Source: a bacterium | Lineage (GTDB): Bacteria > Auribacterota > UBA3054 | Assembly (NCBI GenBank): GCA_017557885.1 | Contig: JAFYXV010000002.1 | Coordinates: 379,056 to 443,055 of the forward strand | Length of the DNA stretch: 64,000 bases | Direction of reading: 5' to 3' | Notes under the pieces: model-generated | Told to the model about the DNA's origin: nothing | Seen by the model: the letters and a program-made list of their open reading frames with translations, nothing else | The model's database searches: none | Shown here: positions 15,540 to 23,462 of the stretch, piece by piece | How positions within the stretch are numbered: position 1 is the stretch's first letter | How the letters are laid out: each line of letters begins with the position of its first letter | Program-made: the position numbers and the translations under genes

Positions 15540-17113
15540 TTGGCGTACTCGACGACTCGGGTCTCCCTGACCACGCAGACTTTGATCTGGCCGGGGAACT
15601 GGACCTCGTCGGAGACGCGCTTGGCGATGTCTCTGGCGATGACCAGCATCTTGTTATCATCGATACTCTCGGCGTCAACGATGACGCGGAGTTCCCTGCC
15701 AGCCTGGACCGCAAAGGCGTTCTGCACGCCCTCTATTTCACCCGCGATCTTCTCAAGCTGCTCGATGCGTCTCAAATAAGTGTCGTAAGCCTCGCTGCGG
15801 GCTCCCGGGCGGGCGGCGCTGATGGCGTCGGCCGCGCTGCAAAGCACCGCCATTCTGGACTTGGCTTCCGTTTCGTTGTGGTGGGCGGCGATGGCGTTGA
15901 CCACCTTGTCGCACTCCTGGTAATGGCGGGCCAGTTCCGCGCCGATGGCGGCGTGGGGGCCTTCCACCTCGTGGTCCACCGCCTTGCCGATGTCATGCAG
16001 CAATCCCGCTCTCTTCGCGAGCGTCGGATCCTCCCTCATTTCCGTGGAAAGGGCGCCCATGATCTTAGAGACCTCGATGGAGTGGGCCAGCAAGTTCTGG
16101 CCGTAGCTGGTGCGGAATTTCAAACGGCCCACCAATTTCACCAGCTCGGGATGCAAGCCGCTGATGCCCAGATCCAGGCAGGCTTTCTGGCCGGCTTCCT
16201 CGATCTCCTTGTCTATTTCGGAGCGCACGCTGTTCAAGACTTCCTCGATGCGGGCGGGATGGATGCGGCCGTCGGCGATTAGGCGTTCCAGGGTGCGGCG
16301 GGCGATCTCGCGGCGGACCGGATCGAAGCCGGAGATGACCACCGCGTTGGGCGTGTCGTCGATCAAGATCTCCACGCCGGTCTCCTGCTCGAGGGCTCTG
16401 ATGTTGCGGCCCTCGCGGCCTATGATGCGGCCCTTAAGGTCGTCGGAGGGCAGGCTGACGGAGGAGACGGTGTTTTCCGCCACGTATTCCGAAGCGCAGC
16501 GCTGGATGGCCCTGGCGATGATGTCGCAGGCCACCTTGTGGGCCTCCTCCTCCGCTTCCTGCTGGCGGCGGCGGATAAGGTTGGCGGCGTCGTACTCCAC
16601 TTCGCGCTCCAGTTTTTCCCTCAGGCTCTTCACGGCTTCCTCTTTGGAAAGGCCCGCCACGCGCTGCAAGGCGACCTCTTCTTCCGCGATGAGTTTTTCA
16701 ACTTTTTCTTTGCTCAATTCTATCTGCTTGCGCTCCGCCTGAAGCTTGGCTCTGTCCGCTTCCAGCGTCTGCTCCTTCTGCTCGAGCTGGTCGGCCCTTT
16801 TGTCGCAGCTGGCCTTCTTCTGCTCGATCCTCTCCTCTTCCTTCTTCAGTTCGCGCCTGGTCTCCTTGGTGCTGTTCTCAAAGTCCACGCGCATCTTGTG
16901 TTCCTTGTCCTTTATCTCCAGGTCGCTTTCCCTTTTGATCTGGTGGGCTTCCCTTTTCGCCTTGTCGATGAGCCTTCTGGCTTCGTCTTTGACTTTGTTT
17001 TCCCTTGAGCGCGCTTTGGCCGAATGGATGGCGCTCAAAATGAGGGCGCCCAGAATGAAGCCTACCACTGCCGCGGCGGCGATTAAAACGATCGTTGTGC
17101 TGGTCAATTGCAT
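15536..17113 (-). CDS. rny: Ribonuclease Y
   Basis: Membrane-anchored endoribonuclease that starts mRNA decay. An N-terminal transmembrane helix (about residues 7-27) is followed by a long charged coiled coil (about 30-200), a KH RNA-binding domain with KGRIIGREGRNIRALEQETG near 228, and an HD domain with LLAHSIEVSKIMG and AGLLHDIGKAVDHE. Length of 525 residues matches the family. It heads a short minus-strand unit with ymdB and comF-like genes and lies ten bases after the folate cyclo-ligase gene. Confidence 0.96.
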   Translation of the reverse strand: MQLTSTTIVLIAAAAVVGFILGALILSAIHSAKARSRENKVKDEARRLIDKAKREAHQIKRESDLEIKDKEHKMRVDFENSTKETRRELKKEEERIEQKKASCDKRADQLEQKEQTLEADRAKLQAERKQIELSKEKVEKLIAEEEVALQRVAGLSKEEAVKSLREKLEREVEYDAANLIRRRQQEAEEEAHKVACDIIARAIQRCASEYVAENTVSSVSLPSDDLKGRIIGREGRNIRALEQETGVEILIDDTPNAVVISGFDPVRREIARRTLERLIADGRIHPARIEEVLNSVRSEIDKEIEEAGQKACLDLGISGLHPELVKLVGRLKFRTSYGQNLLAHSIEVSKIMGALSTEMREDPTLAKRAGLLHDIGKAVDHEVEGPHAAIGAELARHYQECDKVVNAIAAHHNETEAKSRMAVLCSAADAISAARPGARSEAYDTYLRRIEQLEKIAGEIEGVQNAFAVQAGRELRVIVDAESIDDNKMLVIARDIAKRVSDEVQFPGQIKVCVVRETRVVEYAK

Positions 17114-17123
17114 ATCTATGTCC

Positions 17124-17738
17124 TTATATGTGATGATTAATATATGTCTCCCCCGGCGTAATGACGACGTCCAGGGAAGCGTCCCACTCCTCGGTGGGGA
17201 TCCGGTCCGCGATCTGGCAATCGAATGCCACGCCGGCTATCGTGTCGCCGGCGCGCCGGAGAGTGCGGAGCCTTTCCAGCGTTCTGTCGTAATAGCCTCC
17301 CCCCTGGCCGAGCCTGCGGCAATCCCTGTCGAAGGCCACGCCCGGGAGAAGCCAGAGCGTATTGAAACGTTCTTCCATTGGGTTCCAGAGAGGAAGCTCC
17401 TCCCTTGGTTCCCTTATCCCGAAGGAACCTACCTTGAAATATTCCTCAGTAAGTCCCCCCACTTCCCTAAAGATCAAGTCTTTTCCGGCCACCACCGGCA
17501 GCACGAGCTTCTTTCCCTCGGCGAGAACTTTTCCGTTCAGTTCCGCAAGATCCAGTTCAGAGCCCAGCGCCATGTAGGAAACGACGACTCCCGCTCTCTG
17601 GTAAGAGAGGCTTTCCATGATCCTCTCCAAAACGCGGCGCGTTTCAGAGCTTCTTATTTCCGTCGTCAGCGCTTTCCTCGCGGCGCGCATCTTCGCGCGC
17701 AGCTCGTCTTTTCTTGCGCCACATGGACAAGCGTTCAT
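17124..17738 (-). CDS. 5-formyltetrahydrofolate cyclo-ligase (YgfA/MTHFS family)
   Basis: 204 residues; converts 5-formyl-THF to 5,10-methenyl-THF with ATP. KDELRAKMRAARKAL is the usual N-terminus, LLPGVAFDRDCRRLGQGGGYYDRTL the ATP/folate-binding signature, and FDCQIADRIPTEEWDASLD the usual C-terminal block. The ATG at 17738 has a good GAGAGGA ribosome site but lies 95 bases inside the end of rarA; even the next internal ATG would overlap. A 6S RNA candidate sits upstream of rarA, echoing the known linkage of the 6S RNA gene with ygfA. Confidence 0.93.
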   Translation of the reverse strand: MNACPCGARKDELRAKMRAARKALTTEIRSSETRRVLERIMESLSYQRAGVVVSYMALGSELDLAELNGKVLAEGKKLVLPVVAGKDLIFREVGGLTEEYFKVGSFGIREPREELPLWNPMEERFNTLWLLPGVAFDRDCRRLGQGGGYYDRTLERLRTLRRAGDTIAGVAFDCQIADRIPTEEWDASLDVVITPGETYINHHI

Positions 17739-19074
17739 AGATCCTCTCTTCCGCGCCGATAGTGGTCGGCTGGTAATATAATTTTTCCTCGGGCATGTAT
17801 TCCTGACTGGCGGAAAAATGCCCTTCGGCGTCGTGACTGTATTCGTAGCCCTCCCCGTGTCCCAGATTCTTGGCGCCCTTGTAATGGGCGTCCTTCAAAT
17901 GGTCCGGGACCTCCATGGTGGCGTTCTCCATAACGTCCTTCCAGGCCGCTTCCAGGCCCAGATAGGCTGCGTTGCTCTTGGGGCAGCAGGAAAGATAAGT
18001 GACCACGTGCCCCAGATTGATCCTCACCTCCGGCATGCCGATCCTCTCCGCCGCCTGGTAGGCCGCCATGGCCATGGGCAGCGCCAGATAATCCGCGCAG
18101 CCGATGTCCTCGCTGGCGAAGATGACCATGCGGCGGGCGATGAACCTGGGGTCCTCCCCGGCCTGCAGCATCTTGGCGAGCCAGTAGAGCGCCGCGTCCG
18201 GATCGGAGCCCCGCATGGATTTTATGAAGGCGGAGATGGTGTCGTAATGTCCGTCCCCGTCGCGGTCGTAGAGCAGGACTTTCTTCTGCAGTGAGGCCTC
18301 GGCGTCGGAGAGGGCGACGGTTATCGTCCCCTTCTCGTCCGGAGCGGTGGTCATGGCCGCCAGTTCCAGGGCGTTCAGCGCCACCCTGGCGTCGCCCTCG
18401 CAGCGGGCGGCGATGAAATCCTCCGCCTCGGGCGTCAAATCAAGCGGCATTTTCCCCAGGCCGCGCTCCCCATCGTGCCAGGCCCTTTCCAGGACGATCT
18501 TGATGTCCTCGGCCTCCAGAGGCTTCAGCTGAAAAACTCTCGAACGGGACAAAAGCGCGTTGTTCAAGGCGAAATAAGGGTTCTCGGTGGTGGCGCCGAT
18601 AAGAATGAGCGTGCCGTTCTCCACGTGCGGCAATAAAACGTCCTGCTGGGCCTTGTTGAAGCGGTGGATCTCGTCAAGGAAAAGCACCGCGGTGCTAAGT
18701 TTGGCCCGCCGGCGGGAATTGGAAAAATCCACCACGTCCCTCACGTCCTTCACGCTGGAAGTAACCGCGGAAAGCCGGCAGAAGGGCCGCTTGGTGACCA
18801 AGGCGATGACCTCCGCCAAGGTGGTCTTGCCGCAGCCGGGAGGCCCGAAGAAAATGACGGAGGAAAGTCTGTCCGAGGTGATGGCCCGCTCCAATAGCGA
18901 ACCCTTATAGAGCAGATGCTTCTGGCCGGCGATCTCGCTGAGATCCCGGGGACGCATGCGGAAAGCCAGAGGCGCGTTTCCAAAATCAGAACTTTCGCCC
19001 GGGCAGGGAGAGGGATCCCCCGTCGCGTCGGCGGGCGAAATGAAAGAAAAAAGTTCCTGATACGTATCGGACAT
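17644..19074 (-). CDS. rarA: Replication-associated recombination protein A (clamp-loader-like AAA+ ATPase)
   Basis: 476 residues of the RarA/MgsA/WRNIP1 family, acting at stalled replication forks. Walker A GPPGCGKT at 77-84, Walker B VLFLDEIHRFNKAQQD, sensor 1 GATTENP, and the C-terminal tetramerisation part containing DPDAALYWLAKMLQAGEDP and RRMVIFASEDIG. The C-terminal 30 residues are very basic and acidic by turns (RKKRRAAREDARREE) and overlap the start of the folate cyclo-ligase gene. Confidence 0.95.
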   Translation of the reverse strand: MSDTYQELFSFISPADATGDPSPCPGESSDFGNAPLAFRMRPRDLSEIAGQKHLLYKGSLLERAITSDRLSSVIFFGPPGCGKTTLAEVIALVTKRPFCRLSAVTSSVKDVRDVVDFSNSRRRAKLSTAVLFLDEIHRFNKAQQDVLLPHVENGTLILIGATTENPYFALNNALLSRSRVFQLKPLEAEDIKIVLERAWHDGERGLGKMPLDLTPEAEDFIAARCEGDARVALNALELAAMTTAPDEKGTITVALSDAEASLQKKVLLYDRDGDGHYDTISAFIKSMRGSDPDAALYWLAKMLQAGEDPRFIARRMVIFASEDIGCADYLALPMAMAAYQAAERIGMPEVRINLGHVVTYLSCCPKSNAAYLGLEAAWKDVMENATMEVPDHLKDAHYKGAKNLGHGEGYEYSHDAEGHFSASQEYMPEEKLYYQPTTIGAEERIYERLSMWRKKRRAAREDARREESADDGNKKL

Positions 19075-19137
19075 TTATGACAAAGCGCAAAATAAAAAAG
19101 ACTTTGCCGGATCAGGAAAGAATAGGAGGATATATAG

Positions 19138-19318
19138 GGGCCCTGCGTGTGCCGTCGGCTTTTTGGTCTAAACCCGTTATTCTAAAAATAAGGCTCGCAA
19201 AGCTTTAAGGCTTCCCGCTCGAAGACGGGCCTGCACAACCACCTTGTCTTGGCCCCGGTACTAAAGCGAATGTCGGTTCAGACGCATTCTGAGCGATAAC
19301 GAACACCGCAGGGTTAAT
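19138..19318 (-). ncRNA. ssrS: 6S RNA candidate
   Basis: The minus-strand RNA contains GAGCGGGAAGCCTTAAAGC, which matches the characteristic GAGAAGCCUUAAAAC stretch of E. coli 6S RNA. The ends pair: CCCTGCG(G)TGT at 19313-19303 with ACACGCAGGG at 19150-19141, one bulge, giving a closed molecule of about 180 nt (E. coli 184). A promoter with -35 TTGGAA and -10 TATTAA ends about 8 bases upstream of the 5' end. 6S RNA sequesters housekeeping RNA polymerase in stationary phase. Its position upstream of rarA and the folate cyclo-ligase gene supports the call. A short ORF on this strand is incidental. Confidence 0.75.
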
Positions 19319-19325
19319 TTTCATT

Positions 19326-19353
19326 TTAATATCAAGTCCTATTTCAATTCCAA
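19326..19353 (-). promoter_or_regulatory. Promoter of the 6S RNA candidate
   Basis: On the minus strand TTGGAA (19353-19348), 16-base spacer, TATTAA (19331-19326), predicting a start near 19319. A second, stronger extended -10 (TGCTATAAT, 19413-19405) lies further upstream and could give a longer precursor. Confidence 0.55.
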
Positions 19354-19557
19354 TTCCGGCCCGAAAGCCATCTATATTCAAACTCTCCAAGAGAGACCAC
19401 TAGTATTATAGCAAATCAAAATCAAATAAAAAAGAGCGGCCGGGCGTCCGGCAAAAAAGCCTCCCGGCCAGGGTGAGCGCCCTTGCCCGCGGAGGGCCTG
19501 TTCGCATATAATGAAGAAGGCCAGGCGAATATTTTTTAAAATGAAAGGACCGGACAG

Positions 19558-20082
19558 ATGCAGGAAATAAGAGGAGAAAAGATCATACTGCGGAAGCAGA
19601 AAACAGAGGACGCCGCCTTTTTCGCCCGTTGGTTCAACGATCCTATGATCATGTTCCAATGCGGCTTTACGGAAGCCACGGACGAAGAGAAGGAAATAAA
19701 GCAGATCAGCATTGCCCACGCCCGGGAGGACTCCCTCTGGTTCACGATAACGGACCTGGAAGGCCGCATTCTCGGCGAGACCGGGCTTCTGCGCATGTTT
19801 CCTTCCTGGCGCTGCACCGACCTTTCCATCATCATCCCCGATCCCGAAGCGCAGGGCAAAGGCTTCGGCACGGAGGCGATCCGATTGATGCTTGACCTGG
19901 CTTTTCATAAATACGATATGAACCGCGTCTCCATCGGCGTGGTGGGCTTGAACGAAAGAGCCCTGAGATTTTACGAGAGGATCGGGTTCAAAAAGGAAGG
20001 CATTCAGGAGCAGGGCTATTATTACGACGGGAAATTCAGCGACTTTGTTATGATGCGCATCCTGCGTTGCGAATGGAAGTAG
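19558..20082 (+). CDS. GNAT acetyltransferase, RimJ/RimL type
   Basis: 174 residues. The N-terminus LRKQKTEDAAFFARWFNDPM, the acetyl-CoA-binding loop PDPEAQGKGFGTEAIRLMLD and NERALRFYERIGFKKEG are the usual GNAT motifs (D, A and B). The RimJ/RimL subgroup includes ribosomal-protein and small-molecule acetyltransferases; the substrate cannot be told. AAGGA precedes the ATG. It faces the 6S/rarA unit head-to-head and converges on hisN at a shared terminator. Confidence 0.85.
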   Translation: MQEIRGEKIILRKQKTEDAAFFARWFNDPMIMFQCGFTEATDEEKEIKQISIAHAREDSLWFTITDLEGRILGETGLLRMFPSWRCTDLSIIIPDPEAQGKGFGTEAIRLMLDLAFHKYDMNRVSIGVVGLNERALRFYERIGFKKEGIQEQGYYYDGKFSDFVMMRILRCEWK

Positions 20083-20100
20083 GCCTCCCCTGGCGGCGCG

Positions 20101-20136
20101 AAAAAAGCCCTGTCCGCGCGGACAGGGCCTTTTTTC
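20101..20136. terminator. Bidirectional terminator
   Basis: AAAAAAGCCCTGTCC-GCGC-GGACAGGGCCTTTTTT between the convergent GNAT and hisN-like genes; works for both strands and ends the long mre operon. Confidence 0.92.
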
Positions 20137-20149
20137 TCTTGACGTTTTT

Positions 20150-20914
20150 TCAGGCGTTCAGGATCTCCAGGGCCTGGCGGTGCAAAGCAGGCGGGGCCGC
20201 CAGACAGGAGTCGGCTCCCACCGGGTCCTGGCCTTCCCAGCCGGTGATGACGCCGCCGGCGCCCCGGATGACCGGAATAAGGGGCAGGATGTCCCAGGGA
20301 TTCATCTCCGCGTCGGACATGACCGCCGTCAGGCCGCCCGCGATGAGAGCGTAGCCGTAGCAGTCCCCCCACATCCGGAAGATCTTGCCCTTTTCGATGA
20401 GAGCGTCGAAATTAGCCCGGTTCTTCAATCGGGCTATATCGCATATATCCGTGGTCAGGATAACGGCCTCCTTGAGGCTCTGGGCGTCTTTTACGCGCAC
20501 CGTATCTCCGTTCCGCTCCGTCGTCTCGTTGTCGCCCAGATAGATCTCGTCGCGCATAGGCAAGCCGATGGCGCCGAGGATGGGCTGACCGTTCCTAAGA
20601 AGCGCAACAAGCGTTCCGAAGAGCGGAGCGCCGGAGACGAAGGACTTGGTGCCGTCGATGGGGTCCAGCACCCAGGTGTACTCCGCTTTCTCGCTCGCGC
20701 CAAACTCCTCGCCCAATATCGCGTGGCCGGGAAAATTTTTGGCGATCATTTCCCTCAGCATCATCTCGGCCTTGCGGTCTATTTCCGTCACCGGGCTCAG
20801 ATCCTTTTTCACTTCCACGTGATAAGCGCGGGAGTTGAAGGAGTCCCTGATGAAGGGCATCACGACCTTCAGCATGGCTTTTATGAAATCTTTGTATTGG
20901 TCCAGTTCCGTCAT
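20150..20914 (-). CDS. Inositol-monophosphatase-family enzyme, probably histidinol-phosphatase (HisN-like)
   Basis: 254 residues with the Mg/Li-dependent phosphatase signatures GEEFG, WVLDPIDGTKSF and NPWDILPLIPVIRGAGG. The segment FRMWGDCYGYALIAGG is characteristic of the HisN-type histidinol-phosphatase subgroup, so removal of phosphate from histidinol phosphate is the favoured role; inositol monophosphatase activity is the alternative. It overlaps the aminopeptidase gene by four bases and is the last gene of the long minus-strand operon. Confidence 0.85.
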   Translation of the reverse strand: MTELDQYKDFIKAMLKVVMPFIRDSFNSRAYHVEVKKDLSPVTEIDRKAEMMLREMIAKNFPGHAILGEEFGASEKAEYTWVLDPIDGTKSFVSGAPLFGTLVALLRNGQPILGAIGLPMRDEIYLGDNETTERNGDTVRVKDAQSLKEAVILTTDICDIARLKNRANFDALIEKGKIFRMWGDCYGYALIAGGLTAVMSDAEMNPWDILPLIPVIRGAGGVITGWEGQDPVGADSCLAAPPALHRQALEILNA

Positions 20915-22365
20915 AGTATGACCTCGAGCAGTTCGATGAAGAGCCTGACGCCGTAGCCCGTGGCGCCCATGGGATTGTAGCCCTCGGCAGAGGGACGCAT
21001 GCCCATTCCCGCGATATCCACGTGAGCCCAGGGAACAGCGGGCGCGAATTTCTTCAAAAAGAGCGCGGCGGTGGATGATCCGGCCGGGCGGCCGCCGCCG
21101 TTCTTAATGTCCGCGACGTAGCTCTTCAAAAGCTTCTCGTAGCCCTTGTACATGGGCATCTGCCAGAGGCGTTCGCCCGTCTTCTCGCCCGCCGCCTTCA
21201 GAGCGAGGGAGAGCTTTTCGTCTTCGCAGAAAAGGCCCGCCGCCTCGTAGCCCAGGCAGGTGATGATGGCGCCGGTCAAGGTCGCGATATCCACGACGGC
21301 TTTCGGCTTGAATTCGCCCGCTCTCAGAAGACCGTCCGCCAAAATGAGCCGGCCTTCCGCGTCCGTGCTTATGATCTCCACTTTGACGCCGTTTTTATAT
21401 TCGATGACGTCGCCGGGCAAAAGCGCGTTGGGGCCCGGCATATTGTTGGTGGCGGGCACGAGCCCCACGACGTTCTGCTTCACCTTGAGAGCCGCCGCCG
21501 CGTAGAGCGTGCCGATGACAGAGGCGCCGCCGTGCTTGTCCATGCGCATGGCTTCCATACCGTTGCTTCCCTTGATGGAGATGCCGCCGGTGTCGAAGGT
21601 CAGGCCTTTCCCGACGAAGACTACGGGCGCTTCCTTCTTGTTCCTGGCGCCCTGCCAGACAAGCTCGATGAAGCGCGCCGGCTGGGTGGAGCCGCGGTTG
21701 ACGGCCAGCAAGCCCGCCATGTTCTTCTTCTTGATGTCTTCCATCTCCAGGACGCTGACTTTCAGCCCGAAGTGCTTCAGGCTCCTGGCGACCTGGGAGA
21801 GGCGCTCGGCGTTGATCTGGGAGTGCGGAGCGTTCGCCAGTTCCCTGGCCAGGATCACACCTTCGCAGATGGTCTGCGTTCTCTTTAAAAGAGGCTTCAC
21901 TTCCTTGGGATCTTCCGCCGTGATGAAGCAGATCTCCTCGAAGGGCGTTCTCAAGCGGGGCGTGAAATCCGCCTTGTATTCGTAGCCGCGCAGCAAAAAG
22001 CCTTCCAGGGCGGCGACCGTCGCTTCCTCTTCAAGGATGGCGTCGCTTCTGAAAGGCAGGACGCGGAATTTTTTGACGTTCAGTTTCGCCAGCGCGTCGC
22101 CTGCGGAGACCGCGGCGCGCCTGATGTCTTCAAGCTCCAGATTTTCGACGCCGCCCAGGCCGCACAAGAGGAAGCGTCCCACTTCGCCCTCCGTATAGAC
22201 CGTCACCGTTTCCCCCGCTTCGCCTTTGAAATCCTCCCAGACCTTTTTGGTCAGGGGGAAAGTCTTTTGGGCTTCCGGCAAAAGTTCCTTGGTTAAAAAC
22301 ACGACCGCCGCTTCGTTGGGCGCGCCCGTTTTGCTCTTCAAACAGGTGATCTTCACTTCCGACAT
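20911..22365 (-). CDS. pepA: Leucyl aminopeptidase, M17 family
   Basis: 484 residues. The C-terminal catalytic domain has VGKGLTFDTGGISIKG, MRMDKHGGASV, NNMPGPNALLPGDV and STDAEGRLILADGL, giving the Lys, Asp, Glu and Arg of the two-metal active site (the usual NTDAEGR reads STDAEGR here). The N-terminal part is the variable macro-like domain. It releases N-terminal residues in the cytoplasm; E. coli PepA also binds DNA. AAGGAG precedes the ATG. Fourth from the end of the mre operon strand run, with hisN-like immediately after. Confidence 0.95.
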   Translation of the reverse strand: MSEVKITCLKSKTGAPNEAAVVFLTKELLPEAQKTFPLTKKVWEDFKGEAGETVTVYTEGEVGRFLLCGLGGVENLELEDIRRAAVSAGDALAKLNVKKFRVLPFRSDAILEEEATVAALEGFLLRGYEYKADFTPRLRTPFEEICFITAEDPKEVKPLLKRTQTICEGVILARELANAPHSQINAERLSQVARSLKHFGLKVSVLEMEDIKKKNMAGLLAVNRGSTQPARFIELVWQGARNKKEAPVVFVGKGLTFDTGGISIKGSNGMEAMRMDKHGGASVIGTLYAAAALKVKQNVVGLVPATNNMPGPNALLPGDVIEYKNGVKVEIISTDAEGRLILADGLLRAGEFKPKAVVDIATLTGAIITCLGYEAAGLFCEDEKLSLALKAAGEKTGERLWQMPMYKGYEKLLKSYVADIKNGGGRPAGSSTAALFLKKFAPAVPWAHVDIAGMGMRPSAEGYNPMGATGYGVRLFIELLEVIL

Positions 22366-22403
22366 AAAAAAACTCCTTATCTTGAATTTATATTTTCTTT
22401 TTT

Positions 22404-23462
22404 TCAGGCTTTCCTCTCAAGGCTCATTTCCACGAGATCCAGCAGGATCTCCCGGCGCGGGCCGTCGAATCCCTCCAGCGCTTTTCTGGCTTTGAGGGCC
22501 AAACTTTCCGCCAAAGCCGCCACTTTTGATCTGATGCCCTTGGCTTCCAAAAGATATCTTACTCTTTCCACCATTTCCATAGAAGGCGCGGGATTGCCGA
22601 AGATCCCTTTGAGCTCCTCCCTTTCCTCCAAGGAGGCCGCTTCCAGAAGCATCTGCCAGAAAACGGTCTTCTTCCCTTCCCTGATGTCGGAGCCCACGGG
22701 TTTGCCGAGTTTCTCCGCGTCTCCGTAGATACCCAGCTCGTCGTCCTTCACCTGGAAGAGCACCCCCAGCGCCAGGGCGTATTCCCTTAAACGCTCCAAA
22801 AGTTTTTCGTCGGCTCCCACCAGCATGGCGCCCGTCAGAAGCGGCAGCGTGAAGGTGTAGCCAGCGGTCTTGCCCCTATAAAGCGCGAGGATCCTTTCCA
22901 CGCCAGGCAGTTCCTGCGCGCCGGAAAGATAAGTGTCCTCCATCTCCGCGGCCCCAACCTTGGCGAATTCGCAGCCCCAATAGACGTTCACGCGCCGTAA
23001 GATTTCGGGTGGGCATTCCGTCTCGTTCAAAAGCGCGAAGGTCAGCATCAGGGCGATGTCCCCCAGGCAGATCGCCATGCTCTCCCCGGTCTTCTCCGGG
23101 CGGGAGATATTCCTGTCCTTTAAGAAACCGGCGAACTCTACGTGCATCGAGCTCTTTCCCCGGCGCAGCGCGTCGCCGTCGATGATGTCGTCGTGCATCA
23201 ATATGCCGGACTGGAAAAGCTCGATAGCCGCCGCGGCCTTGCAAAGGGAAGGCGCCTTGGAAAGATCGCCCCCCGCCGCCTCAAAGCCCAGCAGCACGAG
23301 ATTTCCCCGGAGGCATTTGCCGCCGGCGGTGTAACAGACGAGTTTTTCCGGCAGCTGCTTTTCCCACTTAAGATTCAGCAGCTCCTTTATGTCCTTCCTC
23401 AGGAGGAATTCCCCGAGAGCTTGCAGGATAAGTTCTTTTCTTTCCTTGAACAGCGTTTTCAT
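22404..23462 (-). CDS. Polyprenyl synthetase family protein
   Basis: 352 residues. First Asp-rich motif DDIIDGD and second DDELGIYGD with GKPVGSDIREGKKT are those of trans-prenyltransferases that extend isoprenoid diphosphates (farnesyl, geranylgeranyl or longer). The protein is slightly longer than the usual 300-330 residues. Overlap of four bases with mrdA suggests a coupled role in supplying isoprenoid for cell-wall lipid carrier, which is an inference; a quinone side-chain enzyme is possible. Confidence 0.88.
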   Translation of the reverse strand: MKTLFKERKELILQALGEFLLRKDIKELLNLKWEKQLPEKLVCYTAGGKCLRGNLVLLGFEAAGGDLSKAPSLCKAAAAIELFQSGILMHDDIIDGDALRRGKSSMHVEFAGFLKDRNISRPEKTGESMAICLGDIALMLTFALLNETECPPEILRRVNVYWGCEFAKVGAAEMEDTYLSGAQELPGVERILALYRGKTAGYTFTLPLLTGAMLVGADEKLLERLREYALALGVLFQVKDDELGIYGDAEKLGKPVGSDIREGKKTVFWQMLLEAASLEEREELKGIFGNPAPSMEMVERVRYLLEAKGIRSKVAALAESLALKARKALEGFDGPRREILLDLVEMSLERKA

